This document shows positions 1 to 8,098 of a stretch of 20,050 nt of DNA, piece by piece. Every line of letters begins with the position of its first letter. Position 1 is the first letter of the stretch. The notes under the pieces were generated by a model, which was given only the letters and a program-made list of their open reading frames with translations, was not told the DNA's origin and ran no database searches. Made by a program: the position numbers and the translations under genes. The DNA comes from Bacteroidia bacterium (GTDB lineage: Bacteria > Bacteroidota > Bacteroidia > Bacteroidales > BM520): assembly GCA_009930445.1 (NCBI GenBank), contig RZYD01000018.1, positions 1-20,050 on the forward strand, written 5' to 3'.

Positions 1-1311
1 TTTACTATGGACTTTGTATCCGGGGATGGAAGAGATCACCTTCACCCCTTCATGCTGGAGAATATTTGTATAATAAATATTCGTTTCTTCATCGAATCGG
101 GCCTGGAATTCAAAAAATACAGTTACCTGTTTCCCATTTCGGGCGGCATTGATCAGGGCATTAATCACATTCGAATGCTTAGCGACACGATAGAGGGTAA
201 TTTTAATAGTGCGCACTTTCGGATCGAGAGAAGCCTCCCGCAGCAAATTGATAAAAGAGTCGAAAGAATGATAAGGATAATGCAGCAGTACATCTTTTTG
301 GGCAATAGATTTAAAGATACTGTGCCCTTCGGGGAAAGAGGGTGCCGGCATAGGCGGCAGGGGTTCAAACTTCAAACCCAGGTCAGGAAAATTCATCAGG
401 TCACGAAAATTGTGGTAACGGCCGCCGGGAAAGAAATTTGCTTTTTTTGTCAGTTTTAATTTTTGAGAAAAAGAAGTAAGAAGATTCTCCGGCATGGCGC
501 TATCGTAAATAAACCTAACGGGAAGTCCCTGAGCGCGACGTTTTACACTTTGCTCCATCAACTCCATAAAACTCCGGGAGATATCATGGTCAATATCCAA
601 CTCTGCATCACGGGTAATTTTTATGGTATAAGCACGAAACTTATCATACCCAAAAACCCCGAAAATATCCGTCAGGCAGAAGCGTATCACGTCGTCAAGA
701 AACATAATATACCGACCGGAATCAGCAGAAGGCAAGAGCAAAAAACGGCCAAATTTATCACTGGGAATTTCAATCAATGCATAGCGCTCCTTTAGCTCTT
801 TCCTGCTACTAAACAAATCAACAGCCAGATAAACTGAATTATCACGGATAAAATCAGCACTGTCGACTTTCACCTTGCTCAATAAAATGGGGAAAAGGTG
901 TGGTCTGATCTGTTGTAGAAAATATTCTTTAACAAACACTTTTTGTTCCCCGGTAAGGGATCGTTCGTTGACAAGAAAAATCTGTTGTGCCGACAGCTCC
1001 GTTTTTAAGGTATCCCAGGCCTTCTGAAACCGCACCTGGAGCAAATGCTGCAGCTCCATAACATGCGAATAAACCAATTCCACATCATAATCCGTAAACC
1101 TTTTACTTCGGTCGGTCTGCTGCTCATTAATACGCATTAATCGTGACAATACGGCCACGCGAACACGGAAGAACTCATCATTATTATTCGAATAAATTCC
1201 GAGAAAACGAACGCGCTCCAGTAAGGGGTTGGAGGGATCCTCTGCCTCTTGAAGCACACGGGCATTAAAATGCAGCCAACTGATTTCCCTGTTTACGTCA
1301 ACGTTGTTCAT
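1..1311 (-). CDS. ppk1: Polyphosphate kinase 1, N-terminal part (runs off left edge)
   Basis: Makes and degrades long-chain inorganic polyphosphate from ATP. The visible 437 codons run from ATG at 1311 to the window edge without a stop. Reading the minus strand gives the family N-terminus (NREISWLHFNARVLQEAE, residues 8-25), the helical head domain, and then the start of the phospholipase-D-like catalytic half: LLHYPYHSFDSF, a TLYR motif, and QARFDEETNI containing the conserved arginine. The last visible residues are GYKVHSK. Their histidine is residue 435, the position of the autophosphorylated histidine in the E. coli enzyme, so the window ends right after the active-site residue and roughly 250 residues should lie to the left. 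The gene follows sixA by 45 bases on the same strand and is probably co-transcribed with it. Family assignment is very secure; only the C-terminal half is unseen. Confidence 0.96.
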   Translation of the reverse strand, partial: MNNVDVNREISWLHFNARVLQEAEDPSNPLLERVRFLGIYSNNNDEFFRVRVAVLSRLMRINEQQTDRSKRFTDYDVELVYSHVMELQHLLQVRFQKAWDTLKTELSAQQIFLVNERSLTGEQKVFVKEYFLQQIRPHLFPILLSKVKVDSADFIRDNSVYLAVDLFSSRKELKERYALIEIPSDKFGRFLLLPSADSGRYIMFLDDVIRFCLTDIFGVFGYDKFRAYTIKITRDAELDIDHDISRSFMELMEQSVKRRAQGLPVRFIYDSAMPENLLTSFSQKLKLTKKANFFPGGRYHNFRDLMNFPDLGLKFEPLPPMPAPSFPEGHSIFKSIAQKDVLLHYPYHSFDSFINLLREASLDPKVRTIKITLYRVAKHSNVINALINAARNGKQVTVFFEFQARFDEETNIYYTNILQHEGVKVISSIPGYKVHSK

Positions 1312-1356
1312 AACGCAGTTTTTGGGAAAATTACAATTTATTTAATTGTTTTCGTA
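1312..1356 (-). other. sixA-ppk1 spacer with AT-only hairpin
   Basis: Short intergenic spacer. It holds a 6-bp inverted repeat, ACAATT at 1333-1338 and AATTGT at 1344-1349, which is entirely AT-rich apart from one pair. It is too weak to be called a terminator and I see no clear -7 box, so the two genes are most simply read as one transcript. Confidence 0.3.
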
Positions 1357-1866
1357 CTATTCGCTACCGTTTTTTTTTACTAACGACGAATCGAGATAGA
1401 AAACAACAGTTGCTGGAGTGTTAAGCATCTTAAGCCAGTCGGAGGTTTTGAAACGAAGCGCCAGGATGGCAGAAACAGGGAGCCACTCCAGGTGATCATT
1501 CAAAAACATATTCGCCAAATTTGTCATCGACGGGTTATGTCCGATAAGCATCACCGAACGTGCCTCCGTGGGAAGATCAAAAAAAAGATTCCGGATCCGG
1601 TCTGCATCGCCATAATAAAGCGTCCGATCCACCCGAATCCGGGAAAGATCGTAATGCATTGTCCCGGCAATAATGCGGGCAGTCTGAAGCGCCCTGACTG
1701 CCGGACTGGAAAGGATAAGATCAGGAGCAGCGATCTTATCAGGCAACAACGCCATAATTTTACGACAACGTTTTATCCCCTTCTCTAGCAAAGGGCGCTC
1801 CAGATCATCCCACTCCGGGTTTCGCCATGACGATTTTGCATGACGCACTAAATATAAAGTCTTCAT
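1357..1866 (-). CDS. sixA: SixA-family histidine phosphatase
   Basis: A 169-residue protein of the histidine phosphatase (phosphoglycerate mutase-like) superfamily, SixA branch, which removes phosphate from phosphohistidine in proteins. The N-terminus MKTLYLVRHAKSSW carries the RHA signature with the nucleophile His9 and Arg8; Arg58 lies in SSPAVRALQTA and the second catalytic histidine, His110, lies in LIGHNPS. The length is typical of short SixA proteins. A start five codons upstream (1881) is possible, but that would put a perfect TAnnTTTG promoter box inside the coding sequence, and homologous proteins begin directly with the beta strand leading to RHG/RHA, so ATG at 1866 is preferred. 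It lies just upstream of ppk1. The physiological substrate is not known; the PPK1 phosphohistidine intermediate is one speculative candidate. Confidence 0.9.
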   Translation of the reverse strand: MKTLYLVRHAKSSWRNPEWDDLERPLLEKGIKRCRKIMALLPDKIAAPDLILSSPAVRALQTARIIAGTMHYDLSRIRVDRTLYYGDADRIRNLFFDLPTEARSVMLIGHNPSMTNLANMFLNDHLEWLPVSAILALRFKTSDWLKMLNTPATVVFYLDSSLVKKNGSE

Positions 1867-1896
1867 GGTACAAAGGTACACATGAAGACTTCATGG
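1861..1896. repeat. Nested inverted/direct repeats over the sixA promoter and start
   Basis: Arm A, CTTCATGGTAC (1861-1871), pairs with GTAC-A-CATGAAG (1876-1887), giving 11 base pairs with one bulged A around the loop AAAG. The CATGAAG arm (1881-1887) also forms a perfect 15-base palindrome with CTTCATG (1889-1895). CTTCATGG therefore occurs twice in direct orientation, at 1861 and 1889, 28 bases apart. The first structure contains the -7 box and the sixA start codon. It could be an operator or an mRNA hairpin. Confidence 0.55.
1871..1878 (-). promoter_or_regulatory. Candidate -7 box for sixA (TACCTTTG)
   Basis: On the minus strand this reads TACCTTTG, matching the Bacteroidota -7 consensus TAnnTTTG. 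It ends four bases before the sixA ATG (1866), so the predicted transcription start falls at or within the start codon. No good TTG -33 element is seen at the usual 19-21 base spacing, so the promoter is uncertain. Confidence 0.4.
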
Positions 1897-1972
1897 CGCT
1901 TAAGATTATTTTAAAGAATTGTTAGCTAATAATTTTGCTCAGGGCATTCCCACAAGAAAACTCAGGATAAGA
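1897..1972. other. glyA-sixA intergenic region
   Basis: Remainder of the gap between the glyA stop and sixA. An imperfect AT-rich palindrome lies at 1917-1934, with TTAGCTAA as its perfect core at 1922-1929. It might end the glyA message weakly. No GC-rich hairpin with a T-run is present. Confidence 0.3.
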
Positions 1973-3253
1973 TTACCAGGCAAAGAGGGGAAATCCATGC
2001 ATAAGTACATTTACTTTTTTACGCACTCCAGCGATTACTTCTTCCTTATCGATATTGGAAATCACCTCATCGATTAAATCCACGATAATGGCCATATGTT
2101 CTTCTTTCAATCCACGGGTTGTAATAGCAGGTGTCCCAACGCGCAATCCGGAAGTCTGGAAAGGTGAACGGCTATCGAAAGGAACCATGTTTTTATTCAC
2201 TGTAATATCGGCTTTAACCAACGTATTTTCAACTACCTTCCCGGTAATTTCAGGGAATTTACTACGCAGGTCGATAAGCATCAAATGGTTATCGGTTCCA
2301 TCACTGATTACATGATATCCTTTATCAATGAAAGCATTCGACATCACCTGTGCGTTTTTCTTAACCTGCGTAATATATTCCAGATATCCTTCGGTTAGTG
2401 CTTCGCCAAAAGCAACAGCTTTGGAAGCGATTACATGCTCCAGGGGGCCACCCTGAATACCGGGAAATACAGCGGAATCGATCAAACCCGACATTTTCCG
2501 GATCTCGCCTTTTTTGGTAGCAATTCCCCAGGGATTATCGAAATCCTTTCCGATAAGAATAAGCCCACCACGAGGACCACGAAGAGTTTTATGCGTAGTT
2601 GTAGTAACAATATGGCAATAAGGAATGGGGTCATTCAGTAATCCACGGGCTATCAGGCCGCTGGGATGAGAGATATCGGCCATCAATATGGCATTAACTT
2701 TATCGGCAATCACACGCATCCGTGCATAATCCCAATCACGACTGTAAGCACTGGCACCGGCAATGATAAGCTTCGGCTGATGTTTAAGTGCCGCCTTTTC
2801 CATCTTATCATAGTCAATCATGCCGGTATCCTGTTCTACTTCATACGCCACGGGGTTATAAAGAATCCCGGAACTGTTGACAGGTGAGCCATGGGAAAGA
2901 TGGCCGCCGTGGCTCAGATCGAGACCCATGAAGGTATCGCCGGGTTTCAGACAAGTGAGTAATACAGCCATATTGGCCTGTGCGCCACTATGAGGCTGTA
3001 CGTTGGCATATTCGGCTCCAAACAGTTCTTTGGCCCGATCGATGGCCAGCTGTTCAGTTTCATCCACATGTTGGCAACCTCCGTAGTAACGTTTTCCAGG
3101 GTAGCCTTCTGCATATTTGTTTGTCATAACGGAGCCCATGGCTTCCATAACCTGATCACTGACAAAATTCTCGGAAGCAATCAGTTCGATTCCATCCATC
3201 TGACGGCTTTTTTCTTTTCCAATGATCTCAAAAACAAGATTATCTCTTTTCAT
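1973..3253 (-). CDS. glyA: Serine hydroxymethyltransferase
   Basis: Cytosolic PLP enzyme that interconverts serine plus tetrahydrofolate with glycine plus 5,10-methylene-tetrahydrofolate, the main one-carbon source for purine, thymidylate and methionine synthesis. The protein has 426 residues, the usual length. Landmarks: GIELIASENFVS near residues 21-32, NKYAEGYPGKRYYGG (45-59) with the folate and substrate region, PHSGAQANMAV (88-97), MADISHPSG (191-199) with the PLP-ring aspartate, and VTTTTHKTLRGPRGG (216-230), in which Lys222 is the Schiff-base lysine. It starts with ATG at 3253 and ends with the short tail FPLFAW. The gene is transcribed away from the M16 peptidase genes, with a -7 box 46 bases upstream of the start. 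No anomaly seen. Confidence 0.98.
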   Translation of the reverse strand: MKRDNLVFEIIGKEKSRQMDGIELIASENFVSDQVMEAMGSVMTNKYAEGYPGKRYYGGCQHVDETEQLAIDRAKELFGAEYANVQPHSGAQANMAVLLTCLKPGDTFMGLDLSHGGHLSHGSPVNSSGILYNPVAYEVEQDTGMIDYDKMEKAALKHQPKLIIAGASAYSRDWDYARMRVIADKVNAILMADISHPSGLIARGLLNDPIPYCHIVTTTTHKTLRGPRGGLILIGKDFDNPWGIATKKGEIRKMSGLIDSAVFPGIQGGPLEHVIASKAVAFGEALTEGYLEYITQVKKNAQVMSNAFIDKGYHVISDGTDNHLMLIDLRSKFPEITGKVVENTLVKADITVNKNMVPFDSRSPFQTSGLRVGTPAITTRGLKEEHMAIIVDLIDEVISNIDKEEVIAGVRKKVNVLMHGFPLFAW

Positions 3254-3299
3254 TACAAATGGGTATTGTGTGATTTATTTGAATTGCTAATCTGCCTTG

Positions 3300-3307
3300 C
3301 AAAGGTA
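3300..3307 (-). promoter_or_regulatory. Candidate -7 box for glyA (TACCTTTG)
   Basis: The minus strand reads TACCTTTG, a perfect TAnnTTTG match 46 bases upstream of the glyA ATG. An AT palindrome, ATAAATTTAT, lies next to it at 3307-3316. A TTG -33 element at canonical spacing is not evident; the nearest TTG (minus strand, complement of 3319-3321) leaves only 11 bases. Confidence 0.45.
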
Positions 3308-3422
3308 TAAATTTATCGCAAATGGAATGAGGAGAGGAGGAATCATCCCAAACAATACTGCTGGTTGCAGGAGAATCCAGCAGATTTAAGCGGGAAATCA
3401 ACAAATTTTCAAGTGAAACCGA
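3308..3422. repeat. Divergent glyA / M16 intergenic core with GC-rich inverted repeat
   Basis: Central part of the 195-base divergent gap between glyA (starts 3253, minus) and the M16 gene (starts 3449, plus). It contains CTGCTGG at 3358-3364 and its exact reverse complement CCAGCAG at 3377-3383, separated by 12 bases. No T-run follows on either strand, so a terminator is unlikely. An operator or a structured leader element are the alternatives. No small gene is supported here. Confidence 0.4.
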
Positions 3423-3430
3423 TACCTTTG
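3423..3430 (+). promoter_or_regulatory. Candidate -7 box for the M16 peptidase pair (TACCTTTG)
   Basis: TACCTTTG on the plus strand, ending 18 bases before ATG 3449. The predicted transcription start at about 3437 lies downstream of the earlier in-frame TTG at 3365, so it supports the shorter start for the peptidase. The -33 element is poor. Confidence 0.45.
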
Positions 3431-3448
3431 CATTGTAAACTGAAACAG

Positions 3449-4702
3449 ATGATACACTATACAGAACACCTATTAAGCAACGGACTCCGGCTATTGATAC
3501 ACCGCACTACGGATACCCCCATGGCAGCAGTGAACCTGCTTTACAATGTAGGATCGCGCGACGAAGAGCCTGACCGCACAGGATTTGCCCATTTATTTGA
3601 GCATCTGATGTTTGGTGGTTCGGAAAATATTTCATCCTACGACCGTGCGTTGGAATTTGCCGGAGGAGAGAATAATGCTTTTACGGGCAACGACATCACA
3701 AATTATTACCTAAGCCTGCCCGCTTCCAACCTCGAAACCGCGTTCTGGCTCGAATCGGATCGGATGCTCAACCTGGCTTTTTCGCCAAAAAGCCTTGAAG
3801 TTCAACGCAATGTGGTCATTGAAGAGTTTAAACAACGCTATCTGAACCAACCCTACGGCGATGTATGGCATTTGTTACGTGAGGCGACCTATAAGGTCCA
3901 TCCTTATCAATGGCCTACCATCGGGAAAGAAACCGGCCCTATAGCAGAGGCAACGATAGAGGAGGTAAAAGCCTTCCACAACAGGTTCTATACACCGGTG
4001 AATGCCATTATGGCCGTTGCCGGAAATGTAGATCCTAAAACAGTTGTGGCATTAGCAGAAAAATGGTTTGGTCCGATTCCTTCCGGAAAGCCCTATAGCA
4101 GAAACCTGCCTCAGGAACCCGCGCAAACGGCAAGAAGAGAGCGAACCGTAGAACGGGACGTACCTGCCAATGCACTCTTTATGGCCTGGCATATGGCAGA
4201 AAGAAAAGATCAACGGTATTACACCGCCGATCTTATTTCCGATATCCTCGCTGGGGGAGATTCCTCAAGGCTAACGCAAAAATTAGTAAAAGAACAACCC
4301 CTGTTCTCCGACCTCTCCGCGTTTTTGACAGGGGATGATGACCCGGGGCTCTTTGTTATCTCAGGCCGGCTCAACGAAAACATTACTTTTGAAGAAGCCG
4401 AAAATGCCGTCACGCACGAAATATCCCAACTGATACAGACACCTCCACCGGAAAAAGAGCTGCAAAAAACAAAAAACAAAATCGAATCTATGCTATTATT
4501 TTCACAACTAAAAATTACAACCATAGCGCTTAACCTATGCATAGCCAAACAATTAGGGGATACTTCACGCATTAACACCGAACTCGACAACTACCTGAGG
4601 GTTACTCCTGCAATGATAAGACAGGAGGCCGCACTACTCTTTCGGCCGGAAAACACAACCGTTATTTACTATAAAAAAAACAATACTGCACCCCATGCTT
4701 AA
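3449..4702 (+). CDS. M16 family zinc metallopeptidase, catalytic subunit
   Basis: A 417-residue M16B-type (processing-peptidase-like) protein. The inverted zinc motif HxxEH is intact: His48, Glu51 and His52 in AHLFEHLMFGG. The downstream acidic ligand is probably Glu125 or Glu126 in VVIEEFKQR. LESDRM (101-106) and the PTIG segment are further family features. There is no obvious signal peptide from this start. The reading frame stays open back to a TTG at 3365, but homologues begin near the first strand (HYTEHLLSNGLRLL), and the -7 box at 3423-3430 also favours ATG 3449. The stop overlaps the start of the next gene by 8 bases, so the two are translationally coupled and probably form a heterodimer. 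Such pairs degrade peptides; the substrate here is unknown. Confidence 0.93.
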   Translation: MIHYTEHLLSNGLRLLIHRTTDTPMAAVNLLYNVGSRDEEPDRTGFAHLFEHLMFGGSENISSYDRALEFAGGENNAFTGNDITNYYLSLPASNLETAFWLESDRMLNLAFSPKSLEVQRNVVIEEFKQRYLNQPYGDVWHLLREATYKVHPYQWPTIGKETGPIAEATIEEVKAFHNRFYTPVNAIMAVAGNVDPKTVVALAEKWFGPIPSGKPYSRNLPQEPAQTARRERTVERDVPANALFMAWHMAERKDQRYYTADLISDILAGGDSSRLTQKLVKEQPLFSDLSAFLTGDDDPGLFVISGRLNENITFEEAENAVTHEISQLIQTPPPEKELQKTKNKIESMLLFSQLKITTIALNLCIAKQLGDTSRINTELDNYLRVTPAMIRQEAALLFRPENTTVIYYKKNNTAPHA

Positions 4703-5978
4703 TAGAAAAATAATACCCCAAACCACTATTTCTGATTTACGTAACCTCCATCTCCCGCAACCGGAATTTTATCGTTTACAAACCGGAATTCCGCTATTCA
4801 CGATTCACGGAGGATCCGAGGCCTTGTGTAAAATAGAATTTGTTTTTGATGCTGGTGCAGCGTATCAGTCAAAACCGCTGGTAGCCAGTTTCACGAATAC
4901 CCTGTTAAAGGATGGAACAACCACACGATCGTCGCTGGAAATTTCAGAAACACTGGATTATTACGGAGCCTATCTGGAATACTATACCACCCCCGACACA
5001 GCAGTTATTGCACTCTATTCCTTAAATAAACATTTACATCATACGGTTCCTGTTTTTATTGACCTGATTTTTCATGCTACTTTCCCTGAACAGGAATTCC
5101 GGTTACTTCTTGATCAGCAAATACAACAATTCCAAATTAACAACAAAAAAGTACAATACAGGGCAGCCAAACGTTTCAAACCTTTACTTTTCGGGAAAAG
5201 TCATCCCTATGGACAGGAAGTTACAGAAGAATCATTCCGGATAATCTCCGCGGAAGATCTGCGATCATTTTATGCAACGTGTTATACCCCGGATAATGCA
5301 CGAGTGATTATCAGCGGGAACATCGACCGGAACAGTGTTTCACTGCTCAACAGGTATATCCCCGTTACGTTTGAGGAACGACCGAAAACAAAACAACCGG
5401 AATATTTTACTCCGGTAAGCGATGTCCATTCCGAAATTATTTCTGTGGAGCATGTGGTGCAGTCAGCTATCCAGGTGGGCAGCCTGACCATAAACCGAGA
5501 CCACCAGGAATACGCGCAGGTTGAATTTGCGTGCACGGTTCTTGGCGGTTACTTCGGCAGCCGGCTGATGAAAAATATCCGCGAAGACAAAGGGTATACA
5601 TACGGCATTGGAGCCAGGATGGTTCCGTTAAAAAACGGGGCATATTATACCATTGCCGCTGAAGTCGCGGCAGAATTGACTCAGGCCACCCTTTCAGAAA
5701 TACGTAAGGAGATGAAACGACTGCGGACAGAAGCGTTGTCGATTGAAGAGCTGGCCCTGGTCAAAAACTACCTTCGTGGCACATTACTTCGCAGCTTCGA
5801 TGGCCCTATGGCGCTGGCAGAGCGATTTCGCGAAATGTCGGATGCCGGTCTTGATAACCGCTATTATCAAAAAGTTTTCGAAACCATCGAAACAATTTCT
5901 GCACAGGAAATCCTTTACACCGCTGAAAAATACTTTCATGAAGACCGGATATCCATAGTAATTGCGGGGAGGAAATAA
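4695..5978 (+). CDS. M16 family peptidase, zinc-site-lacking partner subunit
   Basis: A 427-residue M16 homologue whose first domain aligns with the upstream gene but has lost the active site. Where the partner has AHLFEH, this protein has ASFTNT (residues 64-69), so Ser65, Asn68 and Thr69 replace the histidine, glutamate and second histidine. The C-terminal half keeps the FGSRLMKNIREDKGYTYGI region (about 285-304) and the following NGAYY, which hold the substrate-positioning Arg/Tyr features seen in non-catalytic subunits of mitochondrial processing peptidase and bacterial heterodimeric M16 enzymes. Its ATG lies inside the end of the catalytic gene (8-base overlap), a strong sign of stoichiometric co-production. 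Role inferred: non-catalytic half of the peptide-binding chamber. Confidence 0.92.
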   Translation: MLNRKIIPQTTISDLRNLHLPQPEFYRLQTGIPLFTIHGGSEALCKIEFVFDAGAAYQSKPLVASFTNTLLKDGTTTRSSLEISETLDYYGAYLEYYTTPDTAVIALYSLNKHLHHTVPVFIDLIFHATFPEQEFRLLLDQQIQQFQINNKKVQYRAAKRFKPLLFGKSHPYGQEVTEESFRIISAEDLRSFYATCYTPDNARVIISGNIDRNSVSLLNRYIPVTFEERPKTKQPEYFTPVSDVHSEIISVEHVVQSAIQVGSLTINRDHQEYAQVEFACTVLGGYFGSRLMKNIREDKGYTYGIGARMVPLKNGAYYTIAAEVAAELTQATLSEIRKEMKRLRTEALSIEELALVKNYLRGTLLRSFDGPMALAERFREMSDAGLDNRYYQKVFETIETISAQEILYTAEKYFHEDRISIVIAGRK

Positions 5979-6026
5979 TCTTTTAAATAAAGCAACGTTA
6001 TACTACTAACCGTTACTTTTGATCCA

Positions 6027-6034
6027 TATATTTG
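6027..6034 (+). promoter_or_regulatory. Candidate -7 box for the T9SS-exported protein (TATATTTG)
   Basis: TATATTTG fits TAnnTTTG and ends six bases before ATG 6041, so the predicted transcript begins on or next to the start codon. No convincing TTG -33 element at 19-21 bases upstream. Confidence 0.4.
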
Positions 6035-6040
6035 TATTCC

Positions 6041-8083
6041 ATGCGTGTAAAAATTTATCTGTTTTTTGCCGCCATAATGGCCGCACAACTCGCACCCGGA
6101 CAGGTTTACGAACATTATTTTCGAACCCTTTCCGTAAACGGCACCATGGACATTCTGCTGGAATGGAAAATTCCGGAAGGAATCAACAGCAGCAATTTCA
6201 CCCACTATAATATTTTGCACAGTGATGAACGCACAGGGCCATTTGAAATTATCTTCGAAGGAACGGTGCTCGCTAATACCAGCTATCTGCACCAAACAGA
6301 CAATGGCACCGATGCGCCGCATTACTACTTTATTTCAACACATCCTATTGCCGGAGACAGTATAATCTCCGATACGCTCACACATATCAGGGTGAAAGTG
6401 AGGGCACTGGCTTCCGCTTCCATCGCACAACTTACCTGGAACCCCATTACAGAGATGCCGTTGTATCCTTTTGAATACCAAATTTACAGGAAAATTGGTG
6501 CACTGCCTGAAATTCCTATTGCCTCAGAACAGGAAACACAATACTACGATACCTCTTTTCATAATTGTGTATTTGAAACGATTACCTACTACCTTAAGCT
6601 GGTAGATCCGGAAACGCAGGGTGTATCCATATCGACTTCTGGTGCGGAAGAGCTGAAAGATATCACACAACCCCGGATTCCCAATGTAAAAAGTGTAACC
6701 GTAATCAATAACAATCAAGTACAAATCAGCTGGGATCGCAGCCCGGATAGCGACGTAGCGGAATACCAGGTATATGAAAACCGCCCCCCCAACCTCGAGT
6801 GGTTCTTTTTATTTCCTGTCATTGGGACAGATACGCTCTTTAATGGAGACAATATCTGTGACGGAGAAGTCAACTATGCGGTTTCAGCTGTGGATTTCTG
6901 CGGAAATATCGACCCGCCTGTTTATGAATTTGCCCACAGAGTAATAGACTTACAGGTTATTGAGCCTGAAATTTGCGACCAAACGATTTTCTTCGACTGG
7001 AGTGACTATATCAACATGAACCCACCCTTGCAAGGATACCGCATTATTGAAATCGACCTTAATTCCGGTACAGAAACCATTAAAGCCACAACTCCTGATT
7101 CGGAATATACCCTTGCAGAATCATTTCAAAACGGCGTAACATATTGTTATTTTATAGAAGCTTTCAACGATGTCGGCTACACAAGCACTTCCTGCACACA
7201 ATGCATTACCGGGTATAAACCCGTTTCACCGGATACGCTTGCCATCACGAATGTTTCGGTGGATGCACCGCAAGAAATACGAATAGAATGGTACGTGGAT
7301 ACAGCAGCCAATCGTTCGACCCTTTACCGATTGTACCGTGAAACATTGTCGTCAGGGACACGGATACGGCTGCGTGAATCATCCCCTGCCGAAGGACCAC
7401 AGCTAATAATACACGATGCCAGCGTTACCACGGAAGCAGAAACCTACCGCTACTTCAGCGAAGCCATAGATACTTGCGGAAACCTAATGCCGTATCATCC
7501 CGAAGCCACGACAATCCTGCTAAAAGGAGAGAGTGGGCTACCGGGTATTTACACACTCAAATGGAGCGAAGCCTCAAATTCTTCATCACACTTCCAGGAA
7601 TATCTGGTGGTCAGAATGCTGGAAACGTCCATCGACACCGTTTATAAAGGAACAGCGCTGTCCTTTACGGATGAAGTCAGTGATCCTTTCGCCGCAGCAG
7701 GTGAGGCGGTCTTTTTCGTCATTGCCCGGTATGAAGACCCCTTCTCTTTAACAAAACGCCTGAGTTATTCCAACCGAATAACGCTCAGTCCGGAAATGAA
7801 AATGTTAAATTTTCCTAATGCCTTCACGCCAAACCAGGATGGACTCAATGACACTTTTGGGCCGGAAAACCTGCTGAATGATTACAACGTGCAGGAATAC
7901 CAACTGGAAATTTACGATCGGTGGGGCAAAAGATGCTATCAATCAACAAATTACACCGAACGATGGGATGGTAAAATTGAAGGCAATCCGGCACCGGCAG
8001 GCCTATACAATTTCAAAGCAGTTTTAAAAACTCCGCAGGGGAGTGAAATCATCCGGCAAGGGGCCATTGTTTTGATAAAATAA
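6041..8083 (+). CDS. Secreted Fn3-repeat protein with T9SS type B C-terminal sorting domain
   Basis: A 680-residue exported protein. The first 22 or so residues (MRVKIYLFFAAIMAAQLAPGQ) form a Sec signal peptide. The middle is a series of about six fibronectin-III-like beta-sandwich modules, recognisable from repeated xxLxWxP / YxIYR / YYFxxxxD patterns, for example QLTWNPITE, VQISWDRSPDSDVAEYQVY and IRIEWYVDT. Residues about 586-680 form the type IX secretion type B sorting domain (gliding-motility-associated C-terminal domain): FPNAFTPNQDGLNDTF, LEIYDRWGKRCYQS, ERWDGK, PAGLYNFKAV. The protein should cross the outer membrane by the T9SS and stay on the surface or be released. No enzymatic domain is recognised, so adhesion or envelope architecture is inferred. 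A TTG nine bases upstream is in frame, but ATG 6041 begins the signal peptide cleanly. A run of seven C (6784-6790) lies in the gene; the frame is intact. Confidence 0.9.
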   Translation: MRVKIYLFFAAIMAAQLAPGQVYEHYFRTLSVNGTMDILLEWKIPEGINSSNFTHYNILHSDERTGPFEIIFEGTVLANTSYLHQTDNGTDAPHYYFISTHPIAGDSIISDTLTHIRVKVRALASASIAQLTWNPITEMPLYPFEYQIYRKIGALPEIPIASEQETQYYDTSFHNCVFETITYYLKLVDPETQGVSISTSGAEELKDITQPRIPNVKSVTVINNNQVQISWDRSPDSDVAEYQVYENRPPNLEWFFLFPVIGTDTLFNGDNICDGEVNYAVSAVDFCGNIDPPVYEFAHRVIDLQVIEPEICDQTIFFDWSDYINMNPPLQGYRIIEIDLNSGTETIKATTPDSEYTLAESFQNGVTYCYFIEAFNDVGYTSTSCTQCITGYKPVSPDTLAITNVSVDAPQEIRIEWYVDTAANRSTLYRLYRETLSSGTRIRLRESSPAEGPQLIIHDASVTTEAETYRYFSEAIDTCGNLMPYHPEATTILLKGESGLPGIYTLKWSEASNSSSHFQEYLVVRMLETSIDTVYKGTALSFTDEVSDPFAAAGEAVFFVIARYEDPFSLTKRLSYSNRITLSPEMKMLNFPNAFTPNQDGLNDTFGPENLLNDYNVQEYQLEIYDRWGKRCYQSTNYTERWDGKIEGNPAPAGLYNFKAVLKTPQGSEIIRQGAIVLIK

Positions 8084-8098
8084 ATCTCTGTTTTTTCA

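Noticed and set aside
7..795. Two consecutive plus-strand open frames (150 and 110 codons) at the left edge.
   Set aside because: Both lie antisense to ppk1, whose minus-strand translation matches the family throughout. No independent support.
1370..1378. A run of nine T at the end of sixA, as a possible terminator tail.
   Set aside because: On the coding (minus) strand it is a run of A encoding lysines, so it cannot be the U-run of a sixA terminator, and no stem precedes it on the plus strand.
6784..6790. A run of seven C in the T9SS-exported protein gene, as a possible phase-variation tract.
   Set aside because: Too short for confident slippage and the frame is intact; no second tract or promoter tract supports a phase-variable locus.
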